Below, in pieces: positions 52,501 to 61,043 of a stretch of DNA of 64,000 nt. Source of the stretch: Eudoraea adriatica DSM 19308 (lineage in GTDB: Bacteria; Bacteroidota; Bacteroidia; Flavobacteriales; Flavobacteriaceae); NCBI RefSeq assembly GCF_000382125.1, contig NZ_KB907547.1:62001-126000 (forward strand), given 5' to 3'. Numbering within the stretch: position 1 is the first letter of the stretch; the number at the start of each line of letters is the position of its first letter. Under the pieces are notes generated by a model. The model made no database searches, was not told where the DNA came from, and worked only from the letters and a program-made list of their open reading frames with translations. The position numbers and the translations under genes are program-made.

Positions 52501-54126
52501 CTATAAAGCAAGTGTACTAAATGAAATCATGATATATCCCACAATTGCGAGAATCACTATAGAAGTAACAATATCCACCCAATTGTAACTGGCTTTATTT
52601 TCCGCCCTTTGTTCCCGGCTAATTGTTCCAAAAGTAAGGCCCTGCAATTGTGCCTGGGAGGGAGCCGGGTACATCATACTAACAACAACCGCTATTCCTA
52701 TGCACATTGCAAAGAAATAGGCTCCAAAAACCAGCCAATTTATATCTGCAATGACATAAAGAAAACTCCCTTCTGTAAATCCCGATTTTACAATCTCCAG
52801 GGTTAGCTTTCCAAAACCAATGATAAAACCACCAATTAAAGTGGCTATAGCACCGTTGGCATTAATGCGCTTATAAAATATGCCCAGCAAGAAAACAGCG
52901 GCTATGGGAGGAGAAATATAGGCCTGTACATTTTGAAGGTACTCATAAAGTCCATCGGAAAGTGTTGTAATAATCGGGATCCATAAAAGACCAAGACCAA
53001 CCACAAAAAAGGTGGCAATTCTGCCTGTTTTCACCAATTCTTCTTCCGGCTTTTCCGGTTTGAGTTTTTTATAAATATCGAGAGTAAATAAAGTAGAACA
53101 GGAATTAAATACAGAAGCAAGAGAACTCATCAAAGCTGCCAACAATCCTGCTGCAACCAATCCCCGAAGTCCGGAGGGCATTAAGTTGCTCATTAACACG
53201 GGAAAGGCCTCATCCGGACTATCCCAGTGAAGTTTGCCCTGCATTTTAAGAGCAAGTGCAATAACTCCCGGTATTAAAAAAAGGAATACGGGCATAAGTT
53301 TCAAAAGCGCTCCAAAAATACTTCCTCTCCTGCCCTCCTTTATATTTTTAGCCGACAGTACCCTTTGAACAATTACCTGATCTGTACACCAATACCAGAT
53401 ACCCACTACTGTACTGGTAATAAAAAGCGGAAGCCATGGATAATCGGGGTCAGAATTTGGGCGCCACATATTGAAATATTCCGGTCCTATTGTTTCCTTA
53501 AGCTCACCCCATCCTCCTACGGCATCCAAACCCAGAAAGGTCAATATGCCTGCGCCAAGTACCAGTATAACGGCCTGGATTGTTTCTGTATAAACCACGG
53601 CCCGCATACCTCCCAATACTGTATAAACACCTGTAAGAACTACCGTGGCAACTGCCCCGATCCAAAAAGGAATGCCCAGCAAAGCTGAAACCACTACACC
53701 TCCGGCATAGATAGTAACAGAAACTTTAGTCAATATATAGGCTATTAAGGAAACCACAGATAAGACCCATCTGGATCTTGAATCGAATCGTTTTTCAAGA
53801 AATTCCGGCATAGTAAATACCCCGCTGCGAGCATAGAAAGGAAGAAATACCCAGCCCAGCATTAAAACAATCCAGGCATGTAACTCGTAAATAAGCAAAG
53901 GCATTTTATCTCCGGCACCATTGCCCGCAAGGCCTACAACATGTTCAGAACCTATGTTTGAAGCAAAAATGGAGGCACCAACGATAAACCACCCAATGTT
54001 ACGACCGGCAAGAAAATAATCTTCAGTATTCTTTTGTTTTTGTTTTATAACCCACCATGCAACTCCAAGTAATAGAAGAAAGTAGATTGTAATTACCACC
54101 CAGTCTAAGGTATCCAGTCCTTTCAT
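52501..54126 (-). CDS. Sodium:solute symporter (SSS/SGLT-type)
   Basis: A 541-residue inner-membrane transporter with about 14 hydrophobic segments. LDWVVITIYFLLLLGVAWW start, AGRNIGWFIVGASIFASNIGSEHVVGLAG (sodium site region), MPEFLEKRFDSRSRW, GGMRAVVYTETIQAVILVLGA and WYWCTDQVIVQRVLSAKN are characteristic of sugar-type SSS members. It probably imports the monosaccharide or disaccharide freed by the sulfatases and glycosidases. First gene of the sulfatase operon. Confidence 0.9.
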   Translation of the reverse strand: MKGLDTLDWVVITIYFLLLLGVAWWVIKQKQKNTEDYFLAGRNIGWFIVGASIFASNIGSEHVVGLAGNGAGDKMPLLIYELHAWIVLMLGWVFLPFYARSGVFTMPEFLEKRFDSRSRWVLSVVSLIAYILTKVSVTIYAGGVVVSALLGIPFWIGAVATVVLTGVYTVLGGMRAVVYTETIQAVILVLGAGILTFLGLDAVGGWGELKETIGPEYFNMWRPNSDPDYPWLPLFITSTVVGIWYWCTDQVIVQRVLSAKNIKEGRRGSIFGALLKLMPVFLFLIPGVIALALKMQGKLHWDSPDEAFPVLMSNLMPSGLRGLVAAGLLAALMSSLASVFNSCSTLFTLDIYKKLKPEKPEEELVKTGRIATFFVVGLGLLWIPIITTLSDGLYEYLQNVQAYISPPIAAVFLLGIFYKRINANGAIATLIGGFIIGFGKLTLEIVKSGFTEGSFLYVIADINWLVFGAYFFAMCIGIAVVVSMMYPAPSQAQLQGLTFGTISREQRAENKASYNWVDIVTSIVILAIVGYIMISFSTLAL

Positions 54127-54277
54127 AAATTATGATTTTAAAGGCCATTTCCTTCTAAAAAGAAAAATGGAATAAATGCTTGGAACAAAGTCTTACGCCA
54201 GGTAAGATAATCAAAACCTATTAACTATAAATTTTTATGAAGAAAATTGATCGGGTGTATGAGTTATTCTAAATTAA

Positions 54278-54352
54278 ATGAAAGAGTGGATTAAATATAA
54301 AATATATAGGAATCCGGAGCCAAAGGGTAAGATGCTTTGGAAACGCAAATAA
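54278..54352 (+). CDS. Possible 24-codon small ORF in an otherwise empty gap
   Basis: ATG to TAA reading MKEWIKYKIYRNPEPKGKML then WKRK, a basic mini-protein. It lies in the 276-base gap 54127-54402, which otherwise holds only AT-rich sequence. A hairpin CCAAAG/CTTTGG falls inside it. No clear ribosome-binding site, so the coding status is doubtful; the hairpin may instead belong to a leader or decay element. Confidence 0.2.
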   Translation: MKEWIKYKIYRNPEPKGKMLWKRK

Positions 54353-54402
54353 AAGTAAAAGCCAATGTGTTAAATTTTATAAAATAATGGAGTAAGGTAT
54401 AC

Positions 54403-54585
54403 TTATTGTTCCAGGCTATTGCCCTGGAAACTTTCGAGAATATTGTTATTAAATTGTGCTGCAACTTCTATCGGGTTACAACAAATCTCACAATCTTCCA
54501 CGTAATTCTGCTGTTTGACGGAAGGATCTAACAGCATTGAAATTTCTTCCCAGCAATAAGGGCACTGAAAAAAGTGTTCATACAT
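54403..54585 (-). CDS. CPxCG-type cysteine-rich zinc-ribbon protein
   Basis: A 60-residue protein with two Cys pairs, FQCPYCWEE near the N-terminus and CEICCNP in the middle, matching the CPxCG-related zinc-ribbon family (first pair CPYC, second CxxC). Followed by NPIEVAAQF and a polar tail. Function unknown; small zinc-ribbon proteins of this type are common in proteobacteria and bacteroidetes. It starts 55 bases after the TolC-like gene on the same strand and could be the tail of that operon. Confidence 0.82.
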   Translation of the reverse strand: MYEHFFQCPYCWEEISMLLDPSVKQQNYVEDCEICCNPIEVAAQFNNNILESFQGNSLEQ

Positions 54586-54640
54586 TTAAGTTATGCAACA
54601 TTAAATTATTAATAGATTTTATGGAATTTGAGGAATTACA

Positions 54641-55987
54641 TTAAAAATCTACATTCAACAATTGCCCGGTTAAATCCAATAGCTGTAATTCAGCCAGTTT
54701 AGCATCGTATTTAGCCAGGTTTTTGGTTGTTTGTGCAGTTAAAAGATTTATCTGTGCCTGTCGGAATTGAATTGAAGTAATTCTCCCAAGCTGGTATTGT
54801 TCCCTTGATCTTTCAAAGTTATTCTGATTGGTAATAACAGCTTTCTCCTGTATTTCATATATCGTCAATCTGTTTTCGTAAGTTTCCAGTGCATTCTGGA
54901 TATCCCTTGCAACTTCCAGTTCAACCTGCTTCTTTAATAACTCCTGATTTTCATAAACTATTTTAGCGTTTCGAACCCTGGTTATTGTGTTTCCTCCATC
55001 GAAAAGGTTCCAGGTAAATCCGGCCCCAACGGTAAAATTTTGATTGTTATTAAGGGTACCAGGAAAGAAAGCGGATGCCGGATTCTGGTTTAAATTCCAG
55101 CCATAAGAACCTGTCAAACCAATGACAGGTAAATAACCCGATTTACTCACTTTGATATCATATTCATTTATTGCCAAATTTCGTTCAGTTTGCAGAATAG
55201 CCAGATTGTTTAAGGATACATCATCTATCATTGCCTGAATTTCGAGCATTGGGATAAAATTTATCAGGGTATCTACTTCATAATCAACCATAAGATCCTG
55301 ATTTAGGACAACATTTAAATCTCTTTTGGTATTTTGTAATAATTGCTGTGTATTCAGTAGGATAATACTATCGTTTGTTACATCTACCTCAGCATTTAAT
55401 ACATCAAGCTGGGTGTTTTGGCCATACTCAAATGCATATTGCGCCCTTTCAATCCTATCTTTTGAAACCTCTAAAGCCTCCTTCTGGGCGTATTCATTTT
55501 CAGATAAACGGGCTACCTCAAAATAGATGCTGAGCAGTTGAAGTATCGTACTCTGAATAGTTTCCCTCGCCTGCAATTCTGTCAACTGATATTGTTCCTT
55601 AAGTCGCTTATAATTATAGGTACGGCCCAAACCATCAAATAAGGTATAATTAAGATTGAAACCCGCACCATAACGTTTCGTTTCTGCATTATTAATTTCT
55701 ACATCCGGTCGGGGATTTCCGTTATCATCAACCTGACCAGGAAATTCGATGGTATTATTATCCTCGGCAAAACTTGCGTTGGCTGTTCCGGTAAGGGTAG
55801 GCAAAAATCCTGAATTTAAAATATCCTGATTATTATCTGCAATTTCTACCGTATTTTCGGCAACTTTTATTCCAAAATTCTGCTCTAAGGCAAGAGTGAT
55901 AGCCTCATTTTTTGACAATACATTTTCCTGTGCTTTAGCATTAAAACCCATTGCTAAAAGCACAACAATCCAGATATAGTTTTTCAT
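54641..55987 (-). CDS. TolC-family outer-membrane efflux protein
   Basis: A 448-residue outer-membrane channel protein with a cleavable signal peptide (ending around FNAKAQE). Two repeats of the OEP domain with long coiled helices: LSKNEAITLALEQNFGIKVAENTVEI, AQYAFEYGQNTQLDVLNAEVDVTN, LTGSYGWNLNQNPASAF, YQLGRITSIQFRQAQINLL. It forms the exit duct of the efflux system. Its start overlaps the stop of the RND pump gene by 4 bases (ATGA). Confidence 0.9.
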   Translation of the reverse strand: MKNYIWIVVLLAMGFNAKAQENVLSKNEAITLALEQNFGIKVAENTVEIADNNQDILNSGFLPTLTGTANASFAEDNNTIEFPGQVDDNGNPRPDVEINNAETKRYGAGFNLNYTLFDGLGRTYNYKRLKEQYQLTELQARETIQSTILQLLSIYFEVARLSENEYAQKEALEVSKDRIERAQYAFEYGQNTQLDVLNAEVDVTNDSIILLNTQQLLQNTKRDLNVVLNQDLMVDYEVDTLINFIPMLEIQAMIDDVSLNNLAILQTERNLAINEYDIKVSKSGYLPVIGLTGSYGWNLNQNPASAFFPGTLNNNQNFTVGAGFTWNLFDGGNTITRVRNAKIVYENQELLKKQVELEVARDIQNALETYENRLTIYEIQEKAVITNQNNFERSREQYQLGRITSIQFRQAQINLLTAQTTKNLAKYDAKLAELQLLDLTGQLLNVDF

Positions 55988-58900
55988 TTTTCTTTACCTT
56001 CTAATTCAATTGAAGCTTCTTTTTTGTTTTCTCCTTTCACAGAATTGTTAGGAGATTCTTTAATAAGTTTTGTAACTAATTGATTCTGTTGTTGAAGTTC
56101 CTCTTTTTGTTCTTTTATTGCACGTTCAACATCTTCCTTTGCAACCATATCTCCGGTCACCAGCCATTTAAACTGTACTTTAACCTTATTGCTAAAAGAC
56201 AGGAAAATAGGCAACATTACAAGTGTAAGAACGGTAGCAAAAGCAATCCCGTAGGAAATTGAAATTGCCATAGGAATGAGGAAACGCGCCTGTCTGCTTT
56301 GCTCCAACATAAGTGGTGCCAACCCGGCAACAGTTGTCAAAGAGGTAAGGAAAATTGCTCTAAAACGTGACTTTCCTGCATCAAAAATTGCATCATCAAA
56401 GGTCATTCCGGACCGCAGGTTGTTATTGAATTTTCCTATGAGTACCAGACCATCGTTCACCATAACTCCAATAAGCGCAATAATTCCAAGCATAGAAATA
56501 ATGTTAATAGGAAAATCATGAATCCAATGCCCCCATGCAACTGCAGTTAAACTAAAAGGCACCAGTAATAACAGCATCAAGGGTTGGCTAAAACTTCGGA
56601 AAGTAAAGGCTATAGTAACATAAATCAAAAACAATACTGTAAGGCCTACCATTCGAAGTGATCTAATAAGTTTCCCAGCCTCCCTGTTCTGACCTTCGTA
56701 AGATGGTGTTACTGTGGGATACCTCGATAAGATATCCGGCATTACTTCTGTCCTTATCTCTGTCATTACATCCGTGGCACTTACAACTTTTTCATCCTTT
56801 AAATCGGAGGAAATCTGTATTTCTCTCTGTCCGTTTAAATGGTTTATTGCCACCTCTCCCCTTACGATGTTATAACTCGCTATTTCTTTTAAAGGAATCC
56901 TGCTGCCATTTGGGGTGACGATACGCATTTCATCCAAATCTGTGATAGATGATCTGTTTTCTCTGTCGTATCTTACCCATACCCGGATTTCATCCTGTCC
57001 CCTTTGAAAACGCTGTGCCTGAACTCCAAAAAATCCGGCCCTTACCTGGTTCATAACAGATCTAAGATTAAGTCCTAACAAATAGGCATTATCTTTAAGT
57101 TGAATTCTGATTTCCTTTATCCCCACCGGATCGTTGTCCGCTATATCTTTCAGTGCAGGGTTATCCATCATAGCTTTTTTCAACTCCTCTTTCGCGGCTT
57201 TCAATTCCTGGATGTTATAGCCTAACAATGAAACAGATACAGGATCACCTCCAAAATTACCCCCTGAACCATAGATCAGACTTTCAACCCCTATTACAGG
57301 CCCTACTAATTCCCTCAACCTATTGGATACAAGTTCAGAGACAATGGCATTCGGTCTTTCTTCACCAGGCAATAAGTTTATAGTAAGTGTCGCTGCTGAT
57401 GAGCCAGGCCCCAAATTTCTTATTACATTTTCAAAAAGCACTTTTCCTGTACCCTTGAGATATTGTTCAGTTAACTCCTGATTGACAATTTCTGCCTTCT
57501 CTTCAATCAATGAAATAATAGAATCTGTAACCTTCTCATGTGTTCCGTTTGGCATCAATAACTCTACCTGGACCCTATCACTGGCAACCCTGGGGAAAAA
57601 AGAAGTTCGAATGATTCCACCCCCAATAGATCCGAAAGTGAGGATTAGTGCAAAAACGAAAAAAGAAAAAGTCAATAATTTATAGCGCAGGGCAAATTTT
57701 AGTGTGGGACTATATGCTTTATCGCGGAACCAAATCATAATCTTGTCTCCACCTTTATTGATAGCTCTTAGCTTGGAAAATATTTTAGCAATCCCAGTCT
57801 TTGGTCTTTTATCTTCCTTGTGTAAGGCTTTGGAATGAGCCAGGTGAGCTGGAAGTATTATAAGAGCTTCTACCAGAGAAACTACCAGAGTAAGTATGAC
57901 TATTACAGAAACTTCCCCGAAAAATTCTCCTATCCGTCCATCAAGAAATAAGAATATTGAGAAAGCTAGTACCGTTGTTATGATTGCAGATACAATCGGA
58001 GGAATTACTTCCATAGTGCCGTCTATTGCAGCCTGTACCGGTGTTTTCCCTCTCTCGTAATGCTGGTAAATATTTTCCGCAATTACAATCCCGTCATCCA
58101 CAAGAATTCCAATAACGATGATCATCCCAAAAAGTGAAAGTATATTTATCGTGACATTAAACAAACCTGCAAAAACGAACATTCCCAAAAATGCTACAGG
58201 TAACCCAAATGCAACCCAAAAAGCCAAACGTGTATTCAAAAAAATCGACAAAAAGATCAAAACCAGGATCATACCCATTATAGCGTTCTTGGTAAGTAAT
58301 TCTGTTCGCTGATTAAGTGTGGTGGACTGGTCATTGACCACATTTAATTTTATATTATTGTGTTTCTGATTAAAATCATCAATATAATTCCGGACTTTTT
58401 CAGCAGATGAAATAAGATCTTCGGTATTGGTGCTTGTAATAGAAGTGCGCACAGAAAGTTCTCCATTAAAATAAGATGCGTTTGGAGATTCTGCAAAACG
58501 ATCCCTTATAATGGCCACATCCTTTAATCTTATTGTTTGCCCATCTTCATCTGCCCGAATAATTAAATTAGTAAGCTCATCCCCATAATAGGATCTATTA
58601 TTAGCTCTGATAAGGTATTCCTCTTCACTGGTCTTAATATTACCTCCGGTTACAAGAATATTAGCATTGGATACTGCTTCTGCAACCTCTGAAAATGACA
58701 TTCCATAGGCCCGTAAATTGTTCTCATCAACTGCGATTTCAATTTCTTCCTGAGGATAACCTCCCATTTCAATCTGAGAAATTCCATCAATTGCCCGAAT
58801 ATCATTTTCTATCTGACGTCCAATTTGTTTTAAAGTTGCAAGTGGAATATCCTTACCACTTATTGCAAAACTTATAGTTTGTCTTATAGCTTCCAACTTT

Positions 58901-59286
58901 GAGACAATAAGTGGCTCCATTCCAGTTGGGAAGGTTGGCACTCTGTCTACAGCATTCTTTACCTGTAAAAGCATAAAATCTACATCTCTTCCTTTCTCAA
59001 TCTCTACATTGATATTTCCACTGTTCTCCCTGGATGTAGAAGTAACCCGATCTACTCCTTCAAGACCCTTGAGATTATCTTCGATTTTCAGCACAATACC
59101 CTCTTCCACTTCCTGTGGGGAAGCCCCGGGATAGGTAATGTTAATAGAGATGTTCTTAGAAGCTATAAGAGGGAAAAATGAAGATTTTAACGACGTTGCT
59201 CCTACAATACCAAAGATGAAAAACCCAATGATTATAACATCAACGGCGACATGATATTTAATAAAATAAGAGATTACTTTTTTCAT
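55984..59286 (-). CDS. RND-family (AcrB-like) multidrug efflux pump
   Basis: A 1100-residue inner-membrane proton-driven transporter with the two-fold RND layout (TM1, porter loop, TM2-6, TM7, porter loop, TM8-12). The proton-relay Asp pair is in GILVDDGIVIAENIYQHYERG, and GVMVNDGLVLIGKFN is the mirror element. AYGMSFSEVAEAV, KDVAIIRDRFAES and FFPRVASDRVQVE are porter-domain features. A charged C-terminal tail of about 45 residues (EEELQQQNQ-like) follows the last helix. Substrate unknown; it is encoded with its adaptor (1-base overlap) and TolC partner. Confidence 0.92.
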   Translation of the reverse strand: MKKVISYFIKYHVAVDVIIIGFFIFGIVGATSLKSSFFPLIASKNISINITYPGASPQEVEEGIVLKIEDNLKGLEGVDRVTSTSRENSGNINVEIEKGRDVDFMLLQVKNAVDRVPTFPTGMEPLIVSKLEAIRQTISFAISGKDIPLATLKQIGRQIENDIRAIDGISQIEMGGYPQEEIEIAVDENNLRAYGMSFSEVAEAVSNANILVTGGNIKTSEEEYLIRANNRSYYGDELTNLIIRADEDGQTIRLKDVAIIRDRFAESPNASYFNGELSVRTSITSTNTEDLISSAEKVRNYIDDFNQKHNNIKLNVVNDQSTTLNQRTELLTKNAIMGMILVLIFLSIFLNTRLAFWVAFGLPVAFLGMFVFAGLFNVTINILSLFGMIIVIGILVDDGIVIAENIYQHYERGKTPVQAAIDGTMEVIPPIVSAIITTVLAFSIFLFLDGRIGEFFGEVSVIVILTLVVSLVEALIILPAHLAHSKALHKEDKRPKTGIAKIFSKLRAINKGGDKIMIWFRDKAYSPTLKFALRYKLLTFSFFVFALILTFGSIGGGIIRTSFFPRVASDRVQVELLMPNGTHEKVTDSIISLIEEKAEIVNQELTEQYLKGTGKVLFENVIRNLGPGSSAATLTINLLPGEERPNAIVSELVSNRLRELVGPVIGVESLIYGSGGNFGGDPVSVSLLGYNIQELKAAKEELKKAMMDNPALKDIADNDPVGIKEIRIQLKDNAYLLGLNLRSVMNQVRAGFFGVQAQRFQRGQDEIRVWVRYDRENRSSITDLDEMRIVTPNGSRIPLKEIASYNIVRGEVAINHLNGQREIQISSDLKDEKVVSATDVMTEIRTEVMPDILSRYPTVTPSYEGQNREAGKLIRSLRMVGLTVLFLIYVTIAFTFRSFSQPLMLLLLVPFSLTAVAWGHWIHDFPINIISMLGIIALIGVMVNDGLVLIGKFNNNLRSGMTFDDAIFDAGKSRFRAIFLTSLTTVAGLAPLMLEQSRQARFLIPMAISISYGIAFATVLTLVMLPIFLSFSNKVKVQFKWLVTGDMVAKEDVERAIKEQKEELQQQNQLVTKLIKESPNNSVKGENKKEASIELEGKEK

Positions 59287-60416
59287 TAGTTTTCTGTTTT
59301 GGCTGTTTCTCCCATATATTTTTTGACCAGCATACCCGCATATGCTCCAACAACGGGCTTCGTTAAAATAGAAATCCCATCTGGAACTTCCTTCAGAACT
59401 ACTTTTCTATCAGAAAAATAAACAGGCCTTACATCGATAATGTCGAGTACCGAATCTCGCACGACAAAAATCTGGTTGTTTTCCAGCAATAAGTTTCTGT
59501 CTATTTCAATGGCTTCAATCTCCTCCTTTGCATTGAGGTTTGCTTCTAGATACATGCCCTCTTTAAGATCCGGGTCACTTACCTCAATAAACGCTTTAAT
59601 GGTTTGTGTAGCTAAATCAATATTCCCGTTAATTCTGGAAACGACCCCTTTGTATGTTTTGGTACGATCCAGATTAACAAGGTCCACATGCTCATTAAGT
59701 TTTAAAAGATCACTATAAGTCTTACTGACCGAAACTTCTAATTCATAGATATCTGTGTTTATAAATTCTCCTAATTTCTGACCTGACCGCACAAGAGTGC
59801 CTTCAGTAACAAGGGCCTCTGTTAACACCCCATTAAAAGGGGCTGATATTCGATATTTACGCAAACGTTGTTCCTGATTCTTAACATTGTAGTAGTTAGT
59901 TATGATTCCACGGCCTGAAATAAAGAACTTTTCCTTCTCGCTGGTCATTTCAGGAAGCGGTGGGGTAGTTTGATCAAGGTCAAAACTACTAAGATACGCC
60001 TGCCATTTTGGAAATACTTCGGGATAATCCAGACGAAGGTCAGGCATAATGGAAGTGATCAAATTGTATAAATTACTTTTGGAAGACTGTACACTGGCAT
60101 AATACTCAGAGGCATCAATTTTGATAACAGTCTCACCTGCGAAATAGCGCTGACCAGGTTTAAACAGCCTGTTCCCTTTTTGGAATACGCCCTGCACCTC
60201 GGAATAGAGTTCTACTCTCCTTTTGGCCTTCAGATTCCCATGCGCCTGTACAACAATAGGAACAGTCCCATTGGAGACCGTCTCTGTAAAAACAGTTTTC
60301 ACTACTTTTTCTACTTTTGCCTTGGGCCTGGTTTTACTGTTAGCAATTTGTTTGGCCAGAAAAAAGGAGGCTATTATTATTAAGATTCCTAGTATTGATA
60401 AAATTATCTTTCTCAT
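59286..60416 (-). CDS. RND periplasmic adaptor (membrane fusion protein)
   Basis: A 376-residue adaptor. The N-terminal membrane helix (ILSILGILIIIASFFLAKQIA) is followed by the barrel-sandwich lipoyl halves (VVQAHGNLKAKRRVELYSEVQG and ISAPFNGVLTEALVTEGTLVRSGQ), a short helical hairpin between them, and beta-barrel and membrane-proximal domains. It links the inner-membrane pump to the outer-membrane channel. It starts 7 bases after the MarR regulator gene and its stop overlaps the pump start. Confidence 0.9.
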   Translation of the reverse strand: MRKIILSILGILIIIASFFLAKQIANSKTRPKAKVEKVVKTVFTETVSNGTVPIVVQAHGNLKAKRRVELYSEVQGVFQKGNRLFKPGQRYFAGETVIKIDASEYYASVQSSKSNLYNLITSIMPDLRLDYPEVFPKWQAYLSSFDLDQTTPPLPEMTSEKEKFFISGRGIITNYYNVKNQEQRLRKYRISAPFNGVLTEALVTEGTLVRSGQKLGEFINTDIYELEVSVSKTYSDLLKLNEHVDLVNLDRTKTYKGVVSRINGNIDLATQTIKAFIEVSDPDLKEGMYLEANLNAKEEIEAIEIDRNLLLENNQIFVVRDSVLDIIDVRPVYFSDRKVVLKEVPDGISILTKPVVGAYAGMLVKKYMGETAKTEN

Positions 60417-60423
60417 TCGATTG

Positions 60424-60891
60424 TTAATTAATTTGGGACTCTACTGAGCTTATGTTTTTTTGAATACGCTCAAGAGTGTTTATAAGTTGATATATATTTT
60501 CTTCTTTAATATTTTTTTCCATTATTTTTTTAAGTCCAACTATTATGGGCCGGGTCTGTCTAAATGTTATTCTTCCGGTTTCAGTAAGGAAAACGCGGTT
60601 TACCCGCTTATCGAATTCATCCTGTTCTCTGGATATATAATTTTTACGTTCCATTTTAGCCAGTAATCTCGCCAGAGAAGATTTGTCCCTTAAAGTCAGA
60701 TATGCCAATTCATTTTGAATAAGGCCATCATTTTCATGTAATTTTTTAAGGACCACCATTTGCTCTTTACTAAGATCAAGCCCCTCGCTTTGAAAAGCTT
60801 CGTGCAAATAGTTGTCGACCATCTTGGCAGTACTACCGATCCACCGACCTACAGACGAATCAAAATCTACTAAAATATCTAAATTGTTCAT
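60424..60891 (-). CDS. MarR-family transcriptional repressor of the RND efflux operon
   Basis: A 155-residue winged-helix regulator. The ATG at 60891 is chosen: it gives a protein starting MNNLDILVDFDSSVGRWIGS, and a promoter -7 element and a palindrome lie just upstream, inside the longer alternative frame from 60951. Recognition helix region LTLRDKSSLARLLAKMERKNYISRE and wing EFDKRVNRVFLTETG are visible. It is the first gene of the efflux operon and probably represses it, releasing on ligand binding. Ligand unknown. Confidence 0.88.
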   Translation of the reverse strand: MNNLDILVDFDSSVGRWIGSTAKMVDNYLHEAFQSEGLDLSKEQMVVLKKLHENDGLIQNELAYLTLRDKSSLARLLAKMERKNYISREQDEFDKRVNRVFLTETGRITFRQTRPIIVGLKKIMEKNIKEENIYQLINTLERIQKNISSVESQIN

Positions 60892-60895
60892 GCGA

Positions 60896-60903
60896 CAAAG
60901 ATA
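60896..60903 (-). promoter_or_regulatory. Bacteroidetes-type -7 element (TATCTTTG) of the efflux operon
   Basis: Read on the minus strand, TATCTTTG fits TAnnTTTG and ends 4 bases before the chosen ATG, so transcription would begin at or within the start codon (a leaderless message). The operator palindrome lies 13 bases upstream of it, within the promoter. Confidence 0.5.
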
Positions 60904-60916
60904 ACGCCAAATTTTA

Positions 60917-60936
60917 TTAGTTGCATATGCAACTAA
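60917..60936. promoter_or_regulatory. Perfect 20-bp palindromic operator, probable MarR site
   Basis: TTAG-TTGCATATGCAA-CTAA is self-complementary over all 20 bases. The core TTGCATATGCAA matches the size and symmetry of MarR-family operators. It sits between the -35/-33 region and the -7 element of the marR-efflux operon, a position that would block RNA polymerase, so autorepression is the simplest reading. Confidence 0.75.
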
Positions 60937-60979
60937 CGTTAAATAAATCATAATTTATGTTTAAATTTTTTACTTTATT

Positions 60980-61013
60980 ATAAAACAAAAAGGGATGCGA
61001 TATGCATCCCTTT
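60980..61013 (-). terminator. Rho-independent terminator of the LRR gene
   Basis: AAAGGGATGC (60989-60998) and GCATCCCTTT (61004-61013) form a perfect 10-bp stem with a 5-base loop. On the minus strand it is followed by TTTTTGTTTTA. It lies about 30 bases after the LRR gene stop and before the MarR promoter. Confidence 0.8.
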
Positions 61014-61043
61014 GGCTGAACTAACTAAAGTATAAATCAACTA

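Noticed and set aside
53365-53688. 107-codon plus-strand frame
   Set aside because: Antisense to the SSS symporter gene; no domain or start signal.
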